Shown here one piece after another: positions 10,718 through 23,749 of a stretch of DNA of 64,000 nt (its first letter is position 1; every line of letters begins with the position of its first letter). The stretch lies in NCBI RefSeq assembly GCF_036850765.1, contig NC_089495.1, positions 203,857,847 to 203,921,846 on the forward strand, given 5' to 3'. The notes under the pieces are model-generated. The model saw only the letters and a list, made by a program, of their open reading frames with translations. It did not search any database and was not told the DNA's origin. This DNA is from Saccopteryx bilineata (Eukaryota; Chordata; Mammalia; Chiroptera; Emballonuridae). Made by a program: the position numbers and the translations under genes.

Positions 10718-12384
10718 CTACACAGAGAAAGAGCAGAGGTCCCGCAGGGGGGAGGGACCCCAGATAACGAGGTCTCGGTCTGACAGACAAGGCCAGCCCC
10801 TGTCACAAGGGCCTGGCAGTGCGTTTGAAGTCAGAGCCTTTTATAGACGCTCTGTGGGCAAGAGCCACCACTGGGAGCCCTGGCTGCAAGTCCTCACAGC
10901 TGTCCCGAGTGTCCTGACACTCCACACGGTTGTACCGATATCCGTGACCCACAGCCAGCCGCAGACCCAGACCGCAGGCCTGTTCTCATGCCACGCCTGC
11001 CTCGCTCGGCAGGTGACCCCACCACCTACCAGGCATCCCCACAATGTACCAGGCCGCCCAGACCCAAACCTCAGGCGCAGTTGATGATTTCCACACATCA
11101 TCTCCACATTCAAACCATCAGCAAGTCATGCTGTCTCTGCTTGTAAAACACAGCCTGTAGCTTTTTACAGCAAAAACAAACAAACAAAACAAAACAATAA
11201 AACAAACACATCCTCCTCTGTCATTTTTACTAGGTTGTGGTGACCATCACTGCCTGTCTGGAGACACTCTAGTTTCTCCGGGCTTCTGGTGTGACCTTGG
11301 CCTCTCTATAGACTTCTCCCTGGGGCAGCCCTAGGGGACTAACTCCCCTCTCGCTCAACATTCTCCATGTGTTTCTCACTGTCCTTGGTTAAAACCGGAA
11401 CTCCTCACCACAGCCCCCAAGACCTGCAGGGCCCGGCCTCACCTGCCGTCTTGCTCACCTGACCACGCAGGACCTGTGCTTTTTCTCAAACACACCAATT
11501 TCTCTTACCTCTGGGCTTTTCCAGCCCCCCTCCTCACCCCGCATGCCTCTTACGTCACATGCTTCTTCATTCCGGTTTCTACCTAATTCTGGCCACTTCT
11601 TTAGACAGGTCCTCTTGATCGGCCCCCTCACTCACCATTTACCTTGATAAAAGGGCCTTCATCTCCCTCCACTTGCAATTGGTTATTTACGTTCATGACT
11701 TATCTCATGAAAAAGGATTAAGATCCCGAAGGGCAGTGACGGTGTGTCTTGTTCATAGCTGTGTACTCAGTACCCAGCCCAGTTCATTACACAATAAGTG
11801 CTCAATAAATATTTGTGACAGTTCTTTAAGGAATGAATGAAGGGAGGTGATCATGGCTGCACCCATCCAGGAACACCCTGCTGGTGAGGGGTGGCCCCCA
11901 CTAAAATGGAGAGAGCAGGGATTGGAGGCAGAGAGAAGGGAGCCCCAGGCACAGCGGGCTGGAATAATGGCGTGCTGGGGCCAAGGAGCTTTGAGTCTGG
12001 GAATCTGGGGAGGCCTGCACCCCTCAGGAGGGAGGCATGGAAATGGAGGTGAGCAGGACAGGCCCAGTTCTGTGAGGGTGATTGTACCTACTGATGGCCA
12101 TGCACCCACCATGTGTGGCAGAGAAAACCCCAAAACTGTCAGCCACAGGGACAATCACGACCCTTTCACTGAGGCGGACTCAGGGCTGAAGGTTAGACAG
12201 CTCAGATGTTTTGGCCAGAGTCACACAGCCATCAAGCAGTAATGTGAGGTTCACATACCTGACTCCAGTCCCTAGTTCCTTTGACTCCCAGATGTTTATC
12301 CAGCTATGCTGTGGGCACCCATGTTATAGGTGAAACCAGAGCAATCTAGCATTTACCCCAAGGTGGGTGAGAGAGCCAAGATTT

Positions 12385-12767
12385 TTTTTTTAAAAGAGAG
12401 GCAGGGAGAGAAAGAGACAAAATCCCACATGTGCCCCAACCAGGATCCACCCAGCATGCCCGCTACAGGGTGATGTTCTGCCCATCTGAGGCAGTTGCTT
12501 TGTTGCTCGGCAACCAAGCTATTTTAGCACCTGAAGGAAGGCATGGTGCCACCTTCAGTGCACGGGGCCAACTTGTTCGAATAAGCCATGGCTGGAGGAG
12601 AGGTGGGGAGAAAGAAAGAGAGAAAAAGGGAGAGAAGGGAAAGGAAGAAGGGTAAGGGGAAGAAGCAGGTGGTCACTTTTCCTGTGTACACTCACCGGAA
12701 ATTGAACCCGGGGCATCCACAGCGTCGATTAGCCAACGTTCTACCGTTGAACCAACCAGCCAGAGCC
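12385..12767 (-). mobile_element. Older SINE, present before duplication
   Basis: A diverged SINE in BPIFA3 copy A, flanked by AGAGCCAAGATTT on both sides. The same insertion is in copies B (38905-39287), C (43588-43950, truncated) and D (60640-60817 and 62073-62280, split). It therefore predates the duplications. Confidence 0.85.
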
Positions 12768-13007
12768 AGAGCCAAGATTTCAGTGCAGAAACTTTTACTC
12801 CCAACCCTTCATTCCTACTTACTCTGCTATGCTGCCTCTCCAAATACCCCTTATATGTGACCCTATTCATCCTCATATTGCGCCTGACATCTCCTCCTTC
12901 CAATCTTCCTTCCTTCTCTCTACCTAGAACGTGCACTTCCATTCCCCATCTCTCCCCTTTGACCCAGAGCTCTGTGAAGAGTCCCAGGGTTGGGGTTCAG
13001 GGTCTCA

Positions 13008-13184
<177 letters not shown>

Positions 13185-13889
13185 CTACATTGTACAAGGT
13201 CACAGACAAGGCAGGGGACTTGGAATCAGGAGGTCAGAGTTGCAGGCTGGGGCACCCACTCCTTGCTGTGAGATTGGGTGCATGCCACCACCCGGCCCCC
13301 AACCCCGAGATCCACATTCTTCATCTGTGAGGTTTGGCTGTGCAGGGGCGATGTGACATTCCTCAGAGGGTCTGGCCGGGAACAGCTGCTCAAAGGGGAT
13401 ATGCTGGTTGAAATTTCACCAGTGCCAGAGCCTATCATAGATGCAGATCACAGTGGATGCTGCTTAAAGATGAAAATAGGTGGGCAAAGCAGGAGAGAAG
13501 AAATGTCAACCCTCTCATACCACACCCAACATAAACTGCAGGACAGAGTGCAGCTCCCAGCAGAAAACAACGCATTTCAAAAGAGAAGAAAAGTTGAGAG
13601 CTGTGGACATGTCTAAGTTCTGCCTCCTTTGGATCCAGACTCTCCTGCTCAGAGTCTGGGTCCGGCTCTAACAACCCTCAGCGCTCCCCACGGGACGCGC
13701 CTATTTCACTGACTTCACCCTTTATATGATTGGTACCTGTGCTCTGGGCCACCACAGAGCAGCAGGAGCCATTGTTGGACCACACCCTCCTTCCCCTGGG
13801 GCTGGGTTCCAGACCCCTGTTGAATACCCCCTGTTTCTGCTGCCTCTAAAGAAAAGGTGTGTCTGGAGCCAAAGATCTGGGTTCAACTC

Positions 13890-14050
13890 TTAGCTCTGTT
13901 AGCTCCCTGATTCTGAACTTCCTCATCTGTGTGATAGGGACAGTAATCATACCCATCTCACAGGATTCTTGTGAGGAACATTGAGGACAGTCATCCAAAG
14001 AATATCTATTGAGCATCTACTGGGTGTCAGGCCCCGTGCTCAGCACCAAA
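13890..14050. repeat. MIR-like fragment
   Basis: The core words CCTCATCTGTGTGATAGGGA and CACAGGATTCTTGTGAGGA resemble the MIR core. It recurs in copies B (about 40350), C (about 44560) and D (about 59010, inverted). Confidence 0.6.
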
Positions 14051-14216
14051 GACACAGACCAGCTCTCTGTGTGGTAGGAGAGACATAATTAACTAAGTAG
14101 TTTCAAAGATAGAGTGAGACTATAAGTATGCCTAGAACTCTTATAATGCTTGGTTAATGATGATGGTAGCAGTTGGGAATTGGTGAGCAACAGATACTAC
14201 TAGTTGACAGTCCAGT

Positions 14217-14239
14217 ATTCCATCCATTCATATATCCAT

Positions 14240-14275
<36 letters not shown>

Positions 14276-14345
14276 CCACCCGTCCACCCACGCTTCCATC
14301 TATCAACCTATCCATCTTCCCATCTTTCCTTCCATTCAACCATCC
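14217..14345 (+). repeat. TCCA tetranucleotide array, copy A (short)
   Basis: About 130 bp of imperfect TCCA units in BPIFA3 intron 1. The allelic positions in copies B and C carry about 1000 and 300 bp. Confidence 0.95.
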
Positions 14346-15104
14346 TGTCATTTTCATCCAAACTCTGTTTTGATTCAGGCACTATCTCCATTTCCTGGTC
14401 CAGGTGAGGCTGTTAATCACCTGAGCCACCATCGCATGGTGACTCTTTCAGGTTCAAAGTTGTTCTGTGATCCAGGTTGGTCTTATCAGACTAAACGGAA
14501 GATCTTGCGTTTCATGTTTGAGGAGGAGGCTTTTCTCTTTTTCTTCCAGTGGAAAGGAACAAGACAGCCTGTAGTTCCAAGGCCACCGGCCACCATTTCC
14601 TACCATACTGGAAACCAGCAGCCTAAGGATGAAATCATGATGTTAACAGCACTAAGGGAAATGGACCAAATCCGGTTCTGAATGGCAGCTTTGAGCTGCT
14701 GACTGAACCAGACCTGCAGCTGGCCTTGCTTGTGACTTTCAGTTCTGGGAAGTGACTGTTTTTCTGTTTGAGCCAGGTCGAGTTAGGTTTTCTGTTATAT
14801 GTAAATAAGCACTGATACGTGAGAGGTGGTTGTAGCGATAAAATTATTTGCATTTAGAAGAGCGCTGTGCATATACTTTTCTTCATTGAGTCTCAAAGCA
14901 GCCCAGGTAATAGCGTTCTAGCTGCACCATTTGTACAGATGAGGATCTCTGGGCTCATAACTATGCATGCATATATTTGATATAAATCGAATTAAATGGA
15001 TACAGTTAGAGCAAACCATGACATGCCAAACGGTGATGAAGGAAAACAGTAAACAGTGATAATCTGTAACTATTAAGAAATAGAAATCACTATTAAAGAT
15101 CTCA

Positions 15105-16930
15105 TTTTCTGAAAATTTTTGATCCAGATCATTTTGTAGAAAAGTTTTACCAAACTTTTATAGAAAGGTCATTGTGAAAGAAAATAAGGGAAAAAAGATG
15201 CCAATTTCATTTTCTGAGGCTAGTACAACTTTTCTAGCCTCAAGGACAGTGAATTATACATTAATTTTATGTATAAAAAGTTTGCTAAAATTCTAAAATT
15301 ATCTGCCAAGAGATCTAATGCCTTACAGTACATTATTAAAATATATATTACATTATAAAATATCATAAACTAGTTGGATACATTATGAATATATTATAGT
15401 ATATTATAAATAGATTGTTGTAATACGTTATACAACATACATGATAAAATATATTTATTGCAGAAATGCTAGGATAACGTTAACAACAGAAAATCTATTA
15501 GTACAATTTGATATATTACTGGACTAGAGAAAAAGAGGGATTAATTTTTAGATGCAGAAAAACACTTTTTAAAGGCCAATATTGATTTATTATTAAGAGA
15601 AATTTAGAAAGCTAAAATACGGAGACTTCCTAAACGTGATAAAAACTATATTCCAACTACTAGAGAAAATATTATACTGCAAGGTATGAAAAAATCACAA
15701 GATGTTTTCGGTTTAGAAGAGATAAAACAGTCACTATTACAGATGATATGACCCTCAAGCTAGATAGAAAATCCAATAGAATAAAGGCAAACTATTGGAA
15801 CTAATAGAGGTATAATTATAAAAAAGAAGATAGCAAATTAATTTTCAACAGTCAACAGAAGTCCTTCCTCAGTACCAGTAATACCAACTATAGAATATAA
15901 CGAAAAATCAGGCAATACACGCTGGGACAAATGTAGCTTTACAGAAGTTCGAATGAAAAATAACAAAAATTAATAAATAATCATACACTCTGCTCCACCC
16001 TGTGTTTCCTGTAGTGACAAAAACTATAAATTTTCTAGGAATCAAATTAACAAAACTCAAGCTGTTTAGAAGACTTTAAATTTTCACCAAGTGATATAAA
16101 ATCAATCTGAATAAATTGGAAGATATGCTAAGTTTGTGATTGAGTGACCTACCATTGTGAGCATGCCAAACCTCTCTAATTTAAAAAACACATTCAATGT
16201 GACCCCAAACAAATTTCCAGATGATTTTTTTTAGGAATTCAACACACTTTAAAATTCATTTGAAAGAATAAAGGTCTATTACATAAAACCACATTCAACA
16301 AAGATGTAGTATTTAAAATATTATGTTACTGCTGCAGAAATGGTTACACATTTCTGCAGAAGACAGAACTCAAAAGGGAATCAGAGTGTTTGGAAACTTG
16401 ACCCTTTAGTAATGGGGTGAGAAAACAAACTCATTATTTGGAGAGAAGTGAGGCTGGTCTCTAACTCACATACATAAATGTACATAAAGAAGTCTCCAGA
16501 TGGGTTAAAACCCTACACATGAAAGGTTAAACTTTAAAGCTATTGGAAAAACAAAGCCTGGGGTAAGGACAAGGGCTTATGACTCATCTGCCACAAACCA
16601 CAAGACGAAATTGAGTACCTATGAAAACAGTCCTGTTCAATGAAGGACCTCCCAACAACACTGATAGGTGACTGCTTGGGAGACATATTAATTCGTAGTT
16701 AGACCTGGCAAGGGACTAATGTCAAGAATCAAGTAACATCTCCTCAAGTCACAGAGGATAAATTAAAAAACAAACAAAACCCAGGAATGCAAATAATAAA
16801 ATGAGCAGAAGGTAAAAAAAGTTAAAAAACAGTTAACAAAATCATGACGAGAGGCTCAAATTTCACACTAATTAGAGAAAGTCAAACTAAAACAAATAGA
16901 TATCACAAACTCCATATTAGACTGGCAAAT
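15105..16930 (+). mobile_element. Ancient L1 ORF2 fragment in BPIFA3 intron 1
   Basis: AT-rich sequence with decayed L1 ORF2 words, including one like the reverse-transcriptase DDM codons near 15745. It is full of stops. Present in copy A and copy C (45925-46275 plus 53545-55030), and as a stub in copy B (42430-42640), so it predates duplication. Confidence 0.6.
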
Positions 16931-16934
16931 ATTA

Positions 16935-17310
16935 GAGAGACAGAGCTATGTCCTGAATTAGGTTTGCCTCCACCCCTCCTCTCCCTGCCCCAGCAATTAA
17001 TATATTGAAGCCTTAACCTCCAGTGTGATGGTATTTGGAGATAGGACCTTGAAGGAGGTAATTAAGGCTAAATTCACTTATAAGGGTGGGGCCCTAATCC
17101 CATAGGCTAATAAGAGAAAGAGACACCAGAGTATATTCTCTGTGTGCACACAGGGGAGAGGCCATGTGAGGACACAGCAAGAAGCCAGGAAAAGAGGTTA
17201 TACCAGAAACCAGCCCTGTGGGCACACTTGATCTTAGAATTCCAACCTCTGGAACCATGAAGAAATGTCTGTGGATTAAGCCCCGCGGTCTGTGGCATCT
17301 TGCTATGCAG
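16935..17310. mobile_element. MaLR-type LTR (MLT1-like)
   Basis: The layout of conserved words (ATGGTATTTGGAG, GGGTGGGGCCCTAATCC, GGCCATGTGAGGACACAGCA, CTTGATCTTAGAATTCCAACC) resembles MLT1/MST LTRs. The paralogous copy is at 55045-55425. Confidence 0.6.
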
Positions 17311-17961
17311 CCCACGTAGACTGGTAGGGATGGATACCCTCCCGTGTGGGGAATCACGGGAGCTGGGCATGCCCGTTCATACTGCAGTGAGTGCAGACTG
17401 GCACAGACATTCTAGAGTGCCATCTGGCCATCTTGTTAAATGGTGTTTGCCATCCACCTTCCGGGGGTATCCCTAGGACAGTCTCCCACAGGTCCTAACA
17501 GGGACACCTGCAAGGCTGTCCATCTCAGAGGAGTTTATAGTGGCGGGGAGTGTCCATCCCTAGGAAAATGGACAAGTGGCAGTGAAGTGGATGAGTCTCA
17601 TGGACCTCTCTGCGCCAGTCTGAAGCCACAGACATCAACAGCGTTCACTGATACGAGTCAGTAGCCACGAGATCTATGTGACAACACCATTTACATAAAT
17701 CAAAACTCTGCGTGTTTTACAGGATCAGGACATATTTAAACACACACACACTCTGCAGTGCCTGGCGAGGAAGAGGGAATGGCAATGAGATTAAGAGGTA
17801 AAAAGGAAAATAACATAAAATCAAATAAGAGAGGGACCTCGCCACTATTCCTGAGAATGCCAATGTGTTATGAATTGATGCATGCTTGAGTCCACCTCGT
17901 TGTTATTCTTTGAAGTCCAAGAAAAAAGAATGAAAGGGGGTACGTGACTAACCCGAGGTCA

Positions 17962-18183
<222 letters not shown>

Positions 18184-18669
18184 TCAAGAAGGGTCAGATG
18201 GCTCCAGGGGTGGCCGCAGGGACGACGACCTCGAGGTTTTCTGTGGGACGATTGCACCAGAATCCGCCCTCAGAGTGCTGCGGAGAGGTGTCGTGAGGAG
18301 CTCTGGCAGCTGCTCGCATGGTGTTGGGGCAGGTTGAACCCTGCAGGGCGGCCAGGGCTCTAGCAGGAGGCCCTGTTGCTAGGAGACAGCCAGGAGAGCC
18401 CACTGTTGGGTCATCCAGCAGGAGTCCTGTCCCAAACCCTGCCCAGGCTGGATGTTGGTGACTCTTCGGTGAATATATGAGCAGGATCGCAAATCTCAGC
18501 CTTTCCAATTAGACTAGGACTTTCTTAAAGGGCAAGATCATTCTCAATGCTTTCCCTGATGCTTGTTTGCATCATGGGCTAGGGACCGTTTTTTGAGTGA
18601 CTAAACGACACTACATGAATGAGTGAGGATGGCTGATCTCTCAGTCCCTTACCTGATGATCAGTTTCTT

Positions 18670-19066
18670 TTTTTTTTCTTTTTTTTTTTTCTGAAGCTGG
18701 AAACGGGGAGAGAAAGTCAGACAGACTCCCACATGTGCCCGACCGGGATCCACCCGGCACGCCCACCAGGGGCGACGCTCTGCCCACCAGGGGGCGATTC
18801 TCTGCCCCTCCGGGGCGTCGCTCTGTTGCGACAAGAGCCACTCTAGCGCCTGGGGCAGAGGCCAAGGAGCCATCCCCAGCGCCCAGGCCATCTCCGCTCC
18901 AATGGAGCCTTGGCTGCGGGAAGGGAAGAGAGAGACAGAGAGGAAGGAGGGGAGGGGGCGGTGGAGAAGCAAATGGGCGCCTCTCCTATGTGCCCCGGCC
19001 AGGAATCGAACCTGGGTCCCCCGCACACCAGGCCGACACTCTACCGCTGAGCCAACCGGCCAGGGC
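18670..19066 (-). mobile_element. Bat-type SINE, absent from copy C
   Basis: Flanked by a perfect 17-bp target duplication CTGATGATCAGTTTCTT (18653-18669 and 19067-19083). The paralogous position in copy C near 56785 has a single uninterrupted copy of that word, which is the empty site. Confidence 0.95.
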
Positions 19067-19497
19067 CTGATGATCAGTTTCTTGAGGGGAAGTGTGAGTC
19101 TAGTTAATCCTGGCGTGTCCAGTGCCTCCCATGTTTACCACATGATAGTTACTAATGAATTCTCGTTAAATAAAACAAATGAATGAATGAATGAATGAAT
19201 GATGGGTTGTGAGCACAGCGTACAGGGAAGGGGGACGGGACAGGAAGTCTTGAAGCCAAAGCATTAGGTTTCCCTTGTTGCTCTGGGATTGGGAGTCAGA
19301 GTTTAGTTCAAATCGCCCTGTCCTCACCATCTCCGGAACTGGCGCCACCATCCTCCCAGTTGCTCCAGCCTCAGCCCTTGGGGTCACCTTTCACCTGGTT
19401 CCTCACCTCTCATGCCCCATCTATTAGGAAATTCTGCCAACACTGTCAGAATGTGACCACATCCAACAACTCCACCTCAGCTACCATTTTGGCCAGA

Positions 19498-19690
19498 ACT
19501 ATTACAGGGGTGTCCTATGTGGTCTCCCAGCTTCCTGAACTATTACAGGGGTGTCCTAGGTGGTCTCCCAGGTTTCTGAATTATTACAGGGGCATCCTAT
19601 GTGGTTCCCAGCTTCCTGAACTATTACGGGGTGTTATATGGGGTCTCCCAGCTTCCTGAATTATTATTACAGGGGGTCCTAGGTGGTCTC
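19498..19690. repeat. Minisatellite of about 40 bp units upstream of BPIFA3 copy A
   Basis: Units built on ACTATTACAGGGG, then CCTATGTGGTCTCCCAGC and TTCCTGAA, occur four to five times with small changes. Copy C has about two units (57215-57290). Confidence 0.85.
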
Positions 19691-19952
19691 TCCACTTCTT
19701 TTCTTGCACCCCTACAATCTCTGTCACACAGCAGCCTGAGCCATGGTTTTAAGACGGAAGTCAGACTATGATGCTTTCTTCTGCTCAAAACCCTCCAAAA
19801 TTTCCACTGCAAACAGAGTAAAAGCTAATATTCTTGCATTGGCTTTGGGCCCTGCAGGGTGCCCTGCTGTTCTCTCTGACCTCACCTGCTGCCACTCTGC
19901 CCCTCATCCACTCCCCTGCAGACACACGGGGCTGGGAGTCTGGACCCCACAG

Positions 19953-19958
19953 TTTATA
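19953..19958 (-). promoter_or_regulatory. TATA box of BPIFA3 copy A
   Basis: TATAAA on the minus strand. About 70 bases downstream lies the GTGAG donor of a short noncoding exon (exon side 19886). The arrangement matches the BPIFA4 promoter and is conserved in copy C at 57546-57551. Confidence 0.6.
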
Positions 19959-20169
19959 GCTGCTGGGAGCTCTGAGACAAAGGGACTCTTCACTCCCCCG
20001 AGCAGCAGAGGGTGTGCGGGGTCCTTGGCAGACTTCACAGCAACCAGGGGTGGGTGAGACCTTTGCACTTGGCTTTTAGTTTTATAAGAAATCATAACAC
20101 ATGATGGCTTTTTCAATTTCAGGTCTTCTCTCAGGGTTCACACTCTCCTTCGGGATGATTGTAGAATAT

Positions 20170-20360
20170 CATTTTCAATTGCTCATGTTCATGGTTGCAT
20201 GTGACTGGAGCCAATCACAGCTGTCCTCCAGGACAACAACAAATGTTTTTTTTGGATAATGCATAATGTACATGGTTCGTTGTATGGCTCTCACGAATTT
20301 ACATTTTAAAATATGTGACATTCATGGCTCTCTCAGCCAAAAAGTTTTCTGACCCCTGCC
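20170..20360. mobile_element. Fragment of a hAT-type DNA transposon
   Basis: The 3' end, read on the minus strand, begins CAGGGGTCAGAAAAC, like nonautonomous hAT elements in bats. The rest is rich in 'GGCTCTC' words. The other terminus is not visible, and the element is absent from the matching place in copy C. Confidence 0.45.
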
Positions 20361-20617
20361 TTAGTTATTCATTGATTGCTTTCTCATATGTGCCTTGAAC
20401 GGGGAGCTATAGCTGTGTGAGTGATCTCTTGCTCAAGCTAGTGACCTTGCGTTCAAGCCAGTGACCATGGGGTTATGTCTATGATCCCATGCTCAAGCCA
20501 GCAACCCCACACTCAAGCTGGTGAGCACGAGCTCTAGCCGGTGACCTGAGGGCTTGAACCTGGGTCCTCTGTGTCCCAATCCGATACTCTATCCACTGCA
20601 CCACCACCTGGTCAGGC
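20360..20617 (-). mobile_element. Rhin-1-like SINE
   Basis: Minus strand, tRNA-like head ending at GACCAGGTGGTGGTGCAG. It has lost its A tail. Same family as 25384-25710 and 48024-48364. Confidence 0.75.
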
Positions 20618-20619
20618 TG

Positions 20620-22540
20620 AAATCTGTTATCTAATCATCCACACAGCCAGAAATAGTGTGCAGGTCCGTGAAAGAGCTAACCACCCTGATGCTGCACGAC
20701 GATTAGAGACCCAATGATCTTAGTTGACTTCACTTATGCTCAGGGCGATTTCTGCCTTAGTCATCCCCTAAATAATTCTCTTATTTTCATTGGTCTCCAT
20801 GTGTAAATAGATTAAAAACCACTGTGTTAGAGTGTCAGAATGAGTGGTGTGGAATTCCAAGGGCATTGTGTGTATGTAAATGAAAGCAATGTGTGAGTTT
20901 CCTTTACAAGGTCAAATACATCCAGGTCATCTACTCATACAAATTATTCATGACGTCAGGACCTGCTGAGGTCTAGTCCCCTGTGTACATTCCCAACAAG
21001 CAGGAGAGCTGTGGTGCATGCCCAGTGCTATGACCTGGTGGAGCAGGTTACACGTGACCTTGCTCCTTTGCTTTAGAAAAACTCCAGGCCAGAGTGTTCA
21101 GGCACTTCTGAGGCTAAGTTAACCCAGGCACCCTCCCCCCTCTTTTAGTGTAGGTCATCCTTACTGGACTCGCCACCATTTGTGGCTTTTGTGCCACTGG
21201 CCACAGGGCTCTATGGAAGCAGGACAGTCTACTGTGAAGAGATGCAAAAATTTTATTGTGGGAAGATGAAGTCAGCAGATGGCTTTACAGAAAAACACCC
21301 TCATACCCAGAAAAGAAGGGGATCTTTGGGACGGATCCAGGAGGCAGCAATTAACATGAAAATCTATGTAGCTGGTGGCTTGGAGTGTGGAGGGCATTTC
21401 AGAGAGGAGGCCGGCAAGCAGGACCTGTATGAAATAATCAAGATACTCGTCAACATTATACACCCTTTTAAAGGAGGTTATAAGGCAGAGCACAGCACCT
21501 CTCCTCTGCCCAGTTCTGAATCGCACCGGTGCCGCTGTCCACTGTTCGTGGTGCTGAACCGTATTTCTTCCTGGACACCCCTCCACTCCCTATTCCTGGA
21601 GAACAATTCCTCACTGTTCCTTAGTTTCCTTCTCCTCCGCCAAGATGGACCTTGCCTCTTACCTTGGCCTACGTCGTGGCACAAGGCTGCAAAATGTTGC
21701 CAAATGCCCTGGTTCATCAAAAGACATTTTAATATTGCATATTATTTTAATGTGGGCAATCCATTCACAGTTATAAAACACTTTCTAGGCAGGATAAATA
21801 TGTCTGTGGGACTTCCATGATAAATGGCAGCCTATATGTATTGGGGGCATAATATAAAATGTTGAGTGATTAAAAGTTCTTTGTGGGGAAATGCATTTAA
21901 GACAGAGGACACAGCCTATGCAAATATACAGAACGAGGAACCAGCCATAATTAGCTGGTTTTTGCAACCAGCCATACTTAGCTTTGCTAGAGTTGCTGTG
22001 TCCACTGTGGCCGCCACCAACCACATGTGAATATTGAGCACTTAAAATGCACCTAGTCCACATGGAAATGTGCTGTAAGTACAAAATACACTCCAGATAT
22101 CAAAGACTTGGTGAAAAATATAAGATTTTTAAAAATTTCCTTAATAACTTTTATATTGATGATACGTTGACATGCTAATACTTCGGCTATATTGAGTAAG
22201 CAAAATATATCACTAAAATTATTAAATCTGCATTTTTTTAGTTAAAATTTCATTACTAAAAATCCCCAAATTACATGTGTCTCATTATATTTTTTATTGC
22301 ATAGCATTAATTTAGAGTAATACATAACTAAACTAATTAACCCAATGACATAGTTTCAACTATGGTGTCAGCCACTGAGTGTTTCATGTTCCCTGTCATG
22401 GACTGTATCTTCCTGGTGGCTCTGTCCATCACATCCAACATTGTCCTCAGAAGTCACATGTACCGCCCACAGTAAGCTTATCCTTACTGCTAAGAGAAGC
22501 ATGTCTCCATCCCCCATGGTGCCCGTGACCAATCACACAG
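20620..22540. other. Non-coding interval between BPIFA3 copy A and BPIFA4
   Basis: No exon recognised. An open frame at 21182-21820 (212 codons, plus) has no recognisable domain and ends in AT-rich sequence; I do not call it a gene. At 21960-22330 is a diverged AT-rich element with words like CCACATGTGAATATTGAGCA, seen in old hAT-Charlie copies. Confidence 0.4.
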
Positions 22541-22544
22541 AGCT

Positions 22545-23600
22545 TCTCCCCGTTGTCTAGAGCACCAGGTCCTTTCCTACTTCTGTGTGTTTGCACGTGC
22601 TGTGTCCTCTGCCTTTAATGCATTTCCCCACAAAGAACTCTTAATTGTTCTTCAACATTCAGTTTAAATCCTTTCTCCTCTTGGAAGCCCTCCAGGACGT
22701 CTTCTGGCAGAGCTTCTGAGTCTTGCCTCTCTACGTCCATAGAACCTCAAACAGGACATTCTGCTGCACATAAAATAGCCCATTTATTTGCCTATCCCTT
22801 ACTAGACTGGGTGCTCTTGAGGGCAGGGGCAGGGTGTGGTTCATCTTTGTAATCCTGGCACCTGGGATATAACGGGAAATAGAATAAAGTCCTTGCCTTT
22901 GTGAAGTCTGCATTCTAGTTGGGGAAGGAGAAGAAATAACTAATAACATAGTAGGAAGTCAGATGCTAATGATGTGTCATGAAGGAGAATGAAGCAGGGA
23001 CCAGAGTGGCAGGTGTGCCCTTTTTCTGGAGAGACCTGAGGTGGGGTCACTCGAGTAGACTGAATTCAGCACAGAATACAGTTTCAAATCAATACATGCC
23101 AAGTGAATAATCACATCTCCTTTTACAGAGACCCCCCTTTCCTTTCTTCACCAGATATCCTCCTTATGAAACTACTTTTTATAACGGAGCCCTTCCACCC
23201 TCCAGCCACAATGCTCTTCTTTCTTTGCACCCACAAGGAAAGCTCATTCCTGCCTCAGGGCTTTTGCACATGCTCGTTCTCCTGTCTGTGATGTTCTTTT
23301 CCTGGGTCTTGGGATGTCTTCTACCTTATTATTCAGGACTCCACTACACATGCTCCCCTGCCTTTCTCCTCCGCCACCCCAGTCACGCTGTCTCTCACGT
23401 CCTTCTATGTTGTTACCTTCATCATTCCATCACCTTATGGAAGGGAGTGGACCCTGCATTTAACTCCTAGTTCACTGTGGGTATGCACAACGAGGATATG
23501 AGTTTCAGGGGAGCAGAGTCTTTGCGTTGCTCATGGTTGTATCCCTAGAGTCTAACACATTGTAGACACTTCGCTGGAATTTTATGAATGAAAGGAGGAA
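22545..23600. repeat. L2-like fragments downstream of BPIFA4
   Basis: Two stretches (about 22545-22875 and 23165-23600) resemble L2 3' ends: CTTCTTGGAAGCC-like words, GAGGGCAGGGGCAGG and TGTATCCCTAGAGTC. The terminal BPIFA4 untranslated exon may lie here; I could not place it. Confidence 0.5.
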
Positions 23601-23669
23601 TGAAACATTTACAATGACTCTAATACCCAAGATCACTGAAGGCATGAAAATATGTCTCTGGTCTCTCAC

Positions 23670-23749
23670 CTGATTGATACCAATGCAGCTCCTGTGCTGT
23701 GAGGATATCTAGGTGGAGAACTCGTACGTGCCCGGCTGCAGCAAACGAT
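23670..23749 (-). CDS. BPIFA4: BPIFA4 last coding exon
   Basis: TTCTAG acceptor; entered in phase 1 it reads NRLLQPGTYEFST and stops at TAG (23709-23711). The exon continues as 3' UTR to a GTGAG donor before 23670, so another untranslated exon is expected, as in other PLUNC genes. Confidence 0.75.

Noticed and set aside
10854..11113. Open frames on both strands conserved at 63472-63757
   Set aside because: Conservation here reflects the recent BPIFA3 duplication of intron 2; nothing matches PLUNC exons and the frames lack splice signals.
18735..19070. Repeated proteins rich in '[14 protein letters not shown]' on the plus strand
   Set aside because: The same peptide is encoded by each antisense copy of the 390-bp SINE (9.5, 18.7, 26.1, 51.3 and 59.5 kb); it is not a gene.
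21182..21820. 212-codon open frame with Met start
   Set aside because: No recognisable domain, no splice signals or homologous copy, and it runs into AT-rich repeat sequence.
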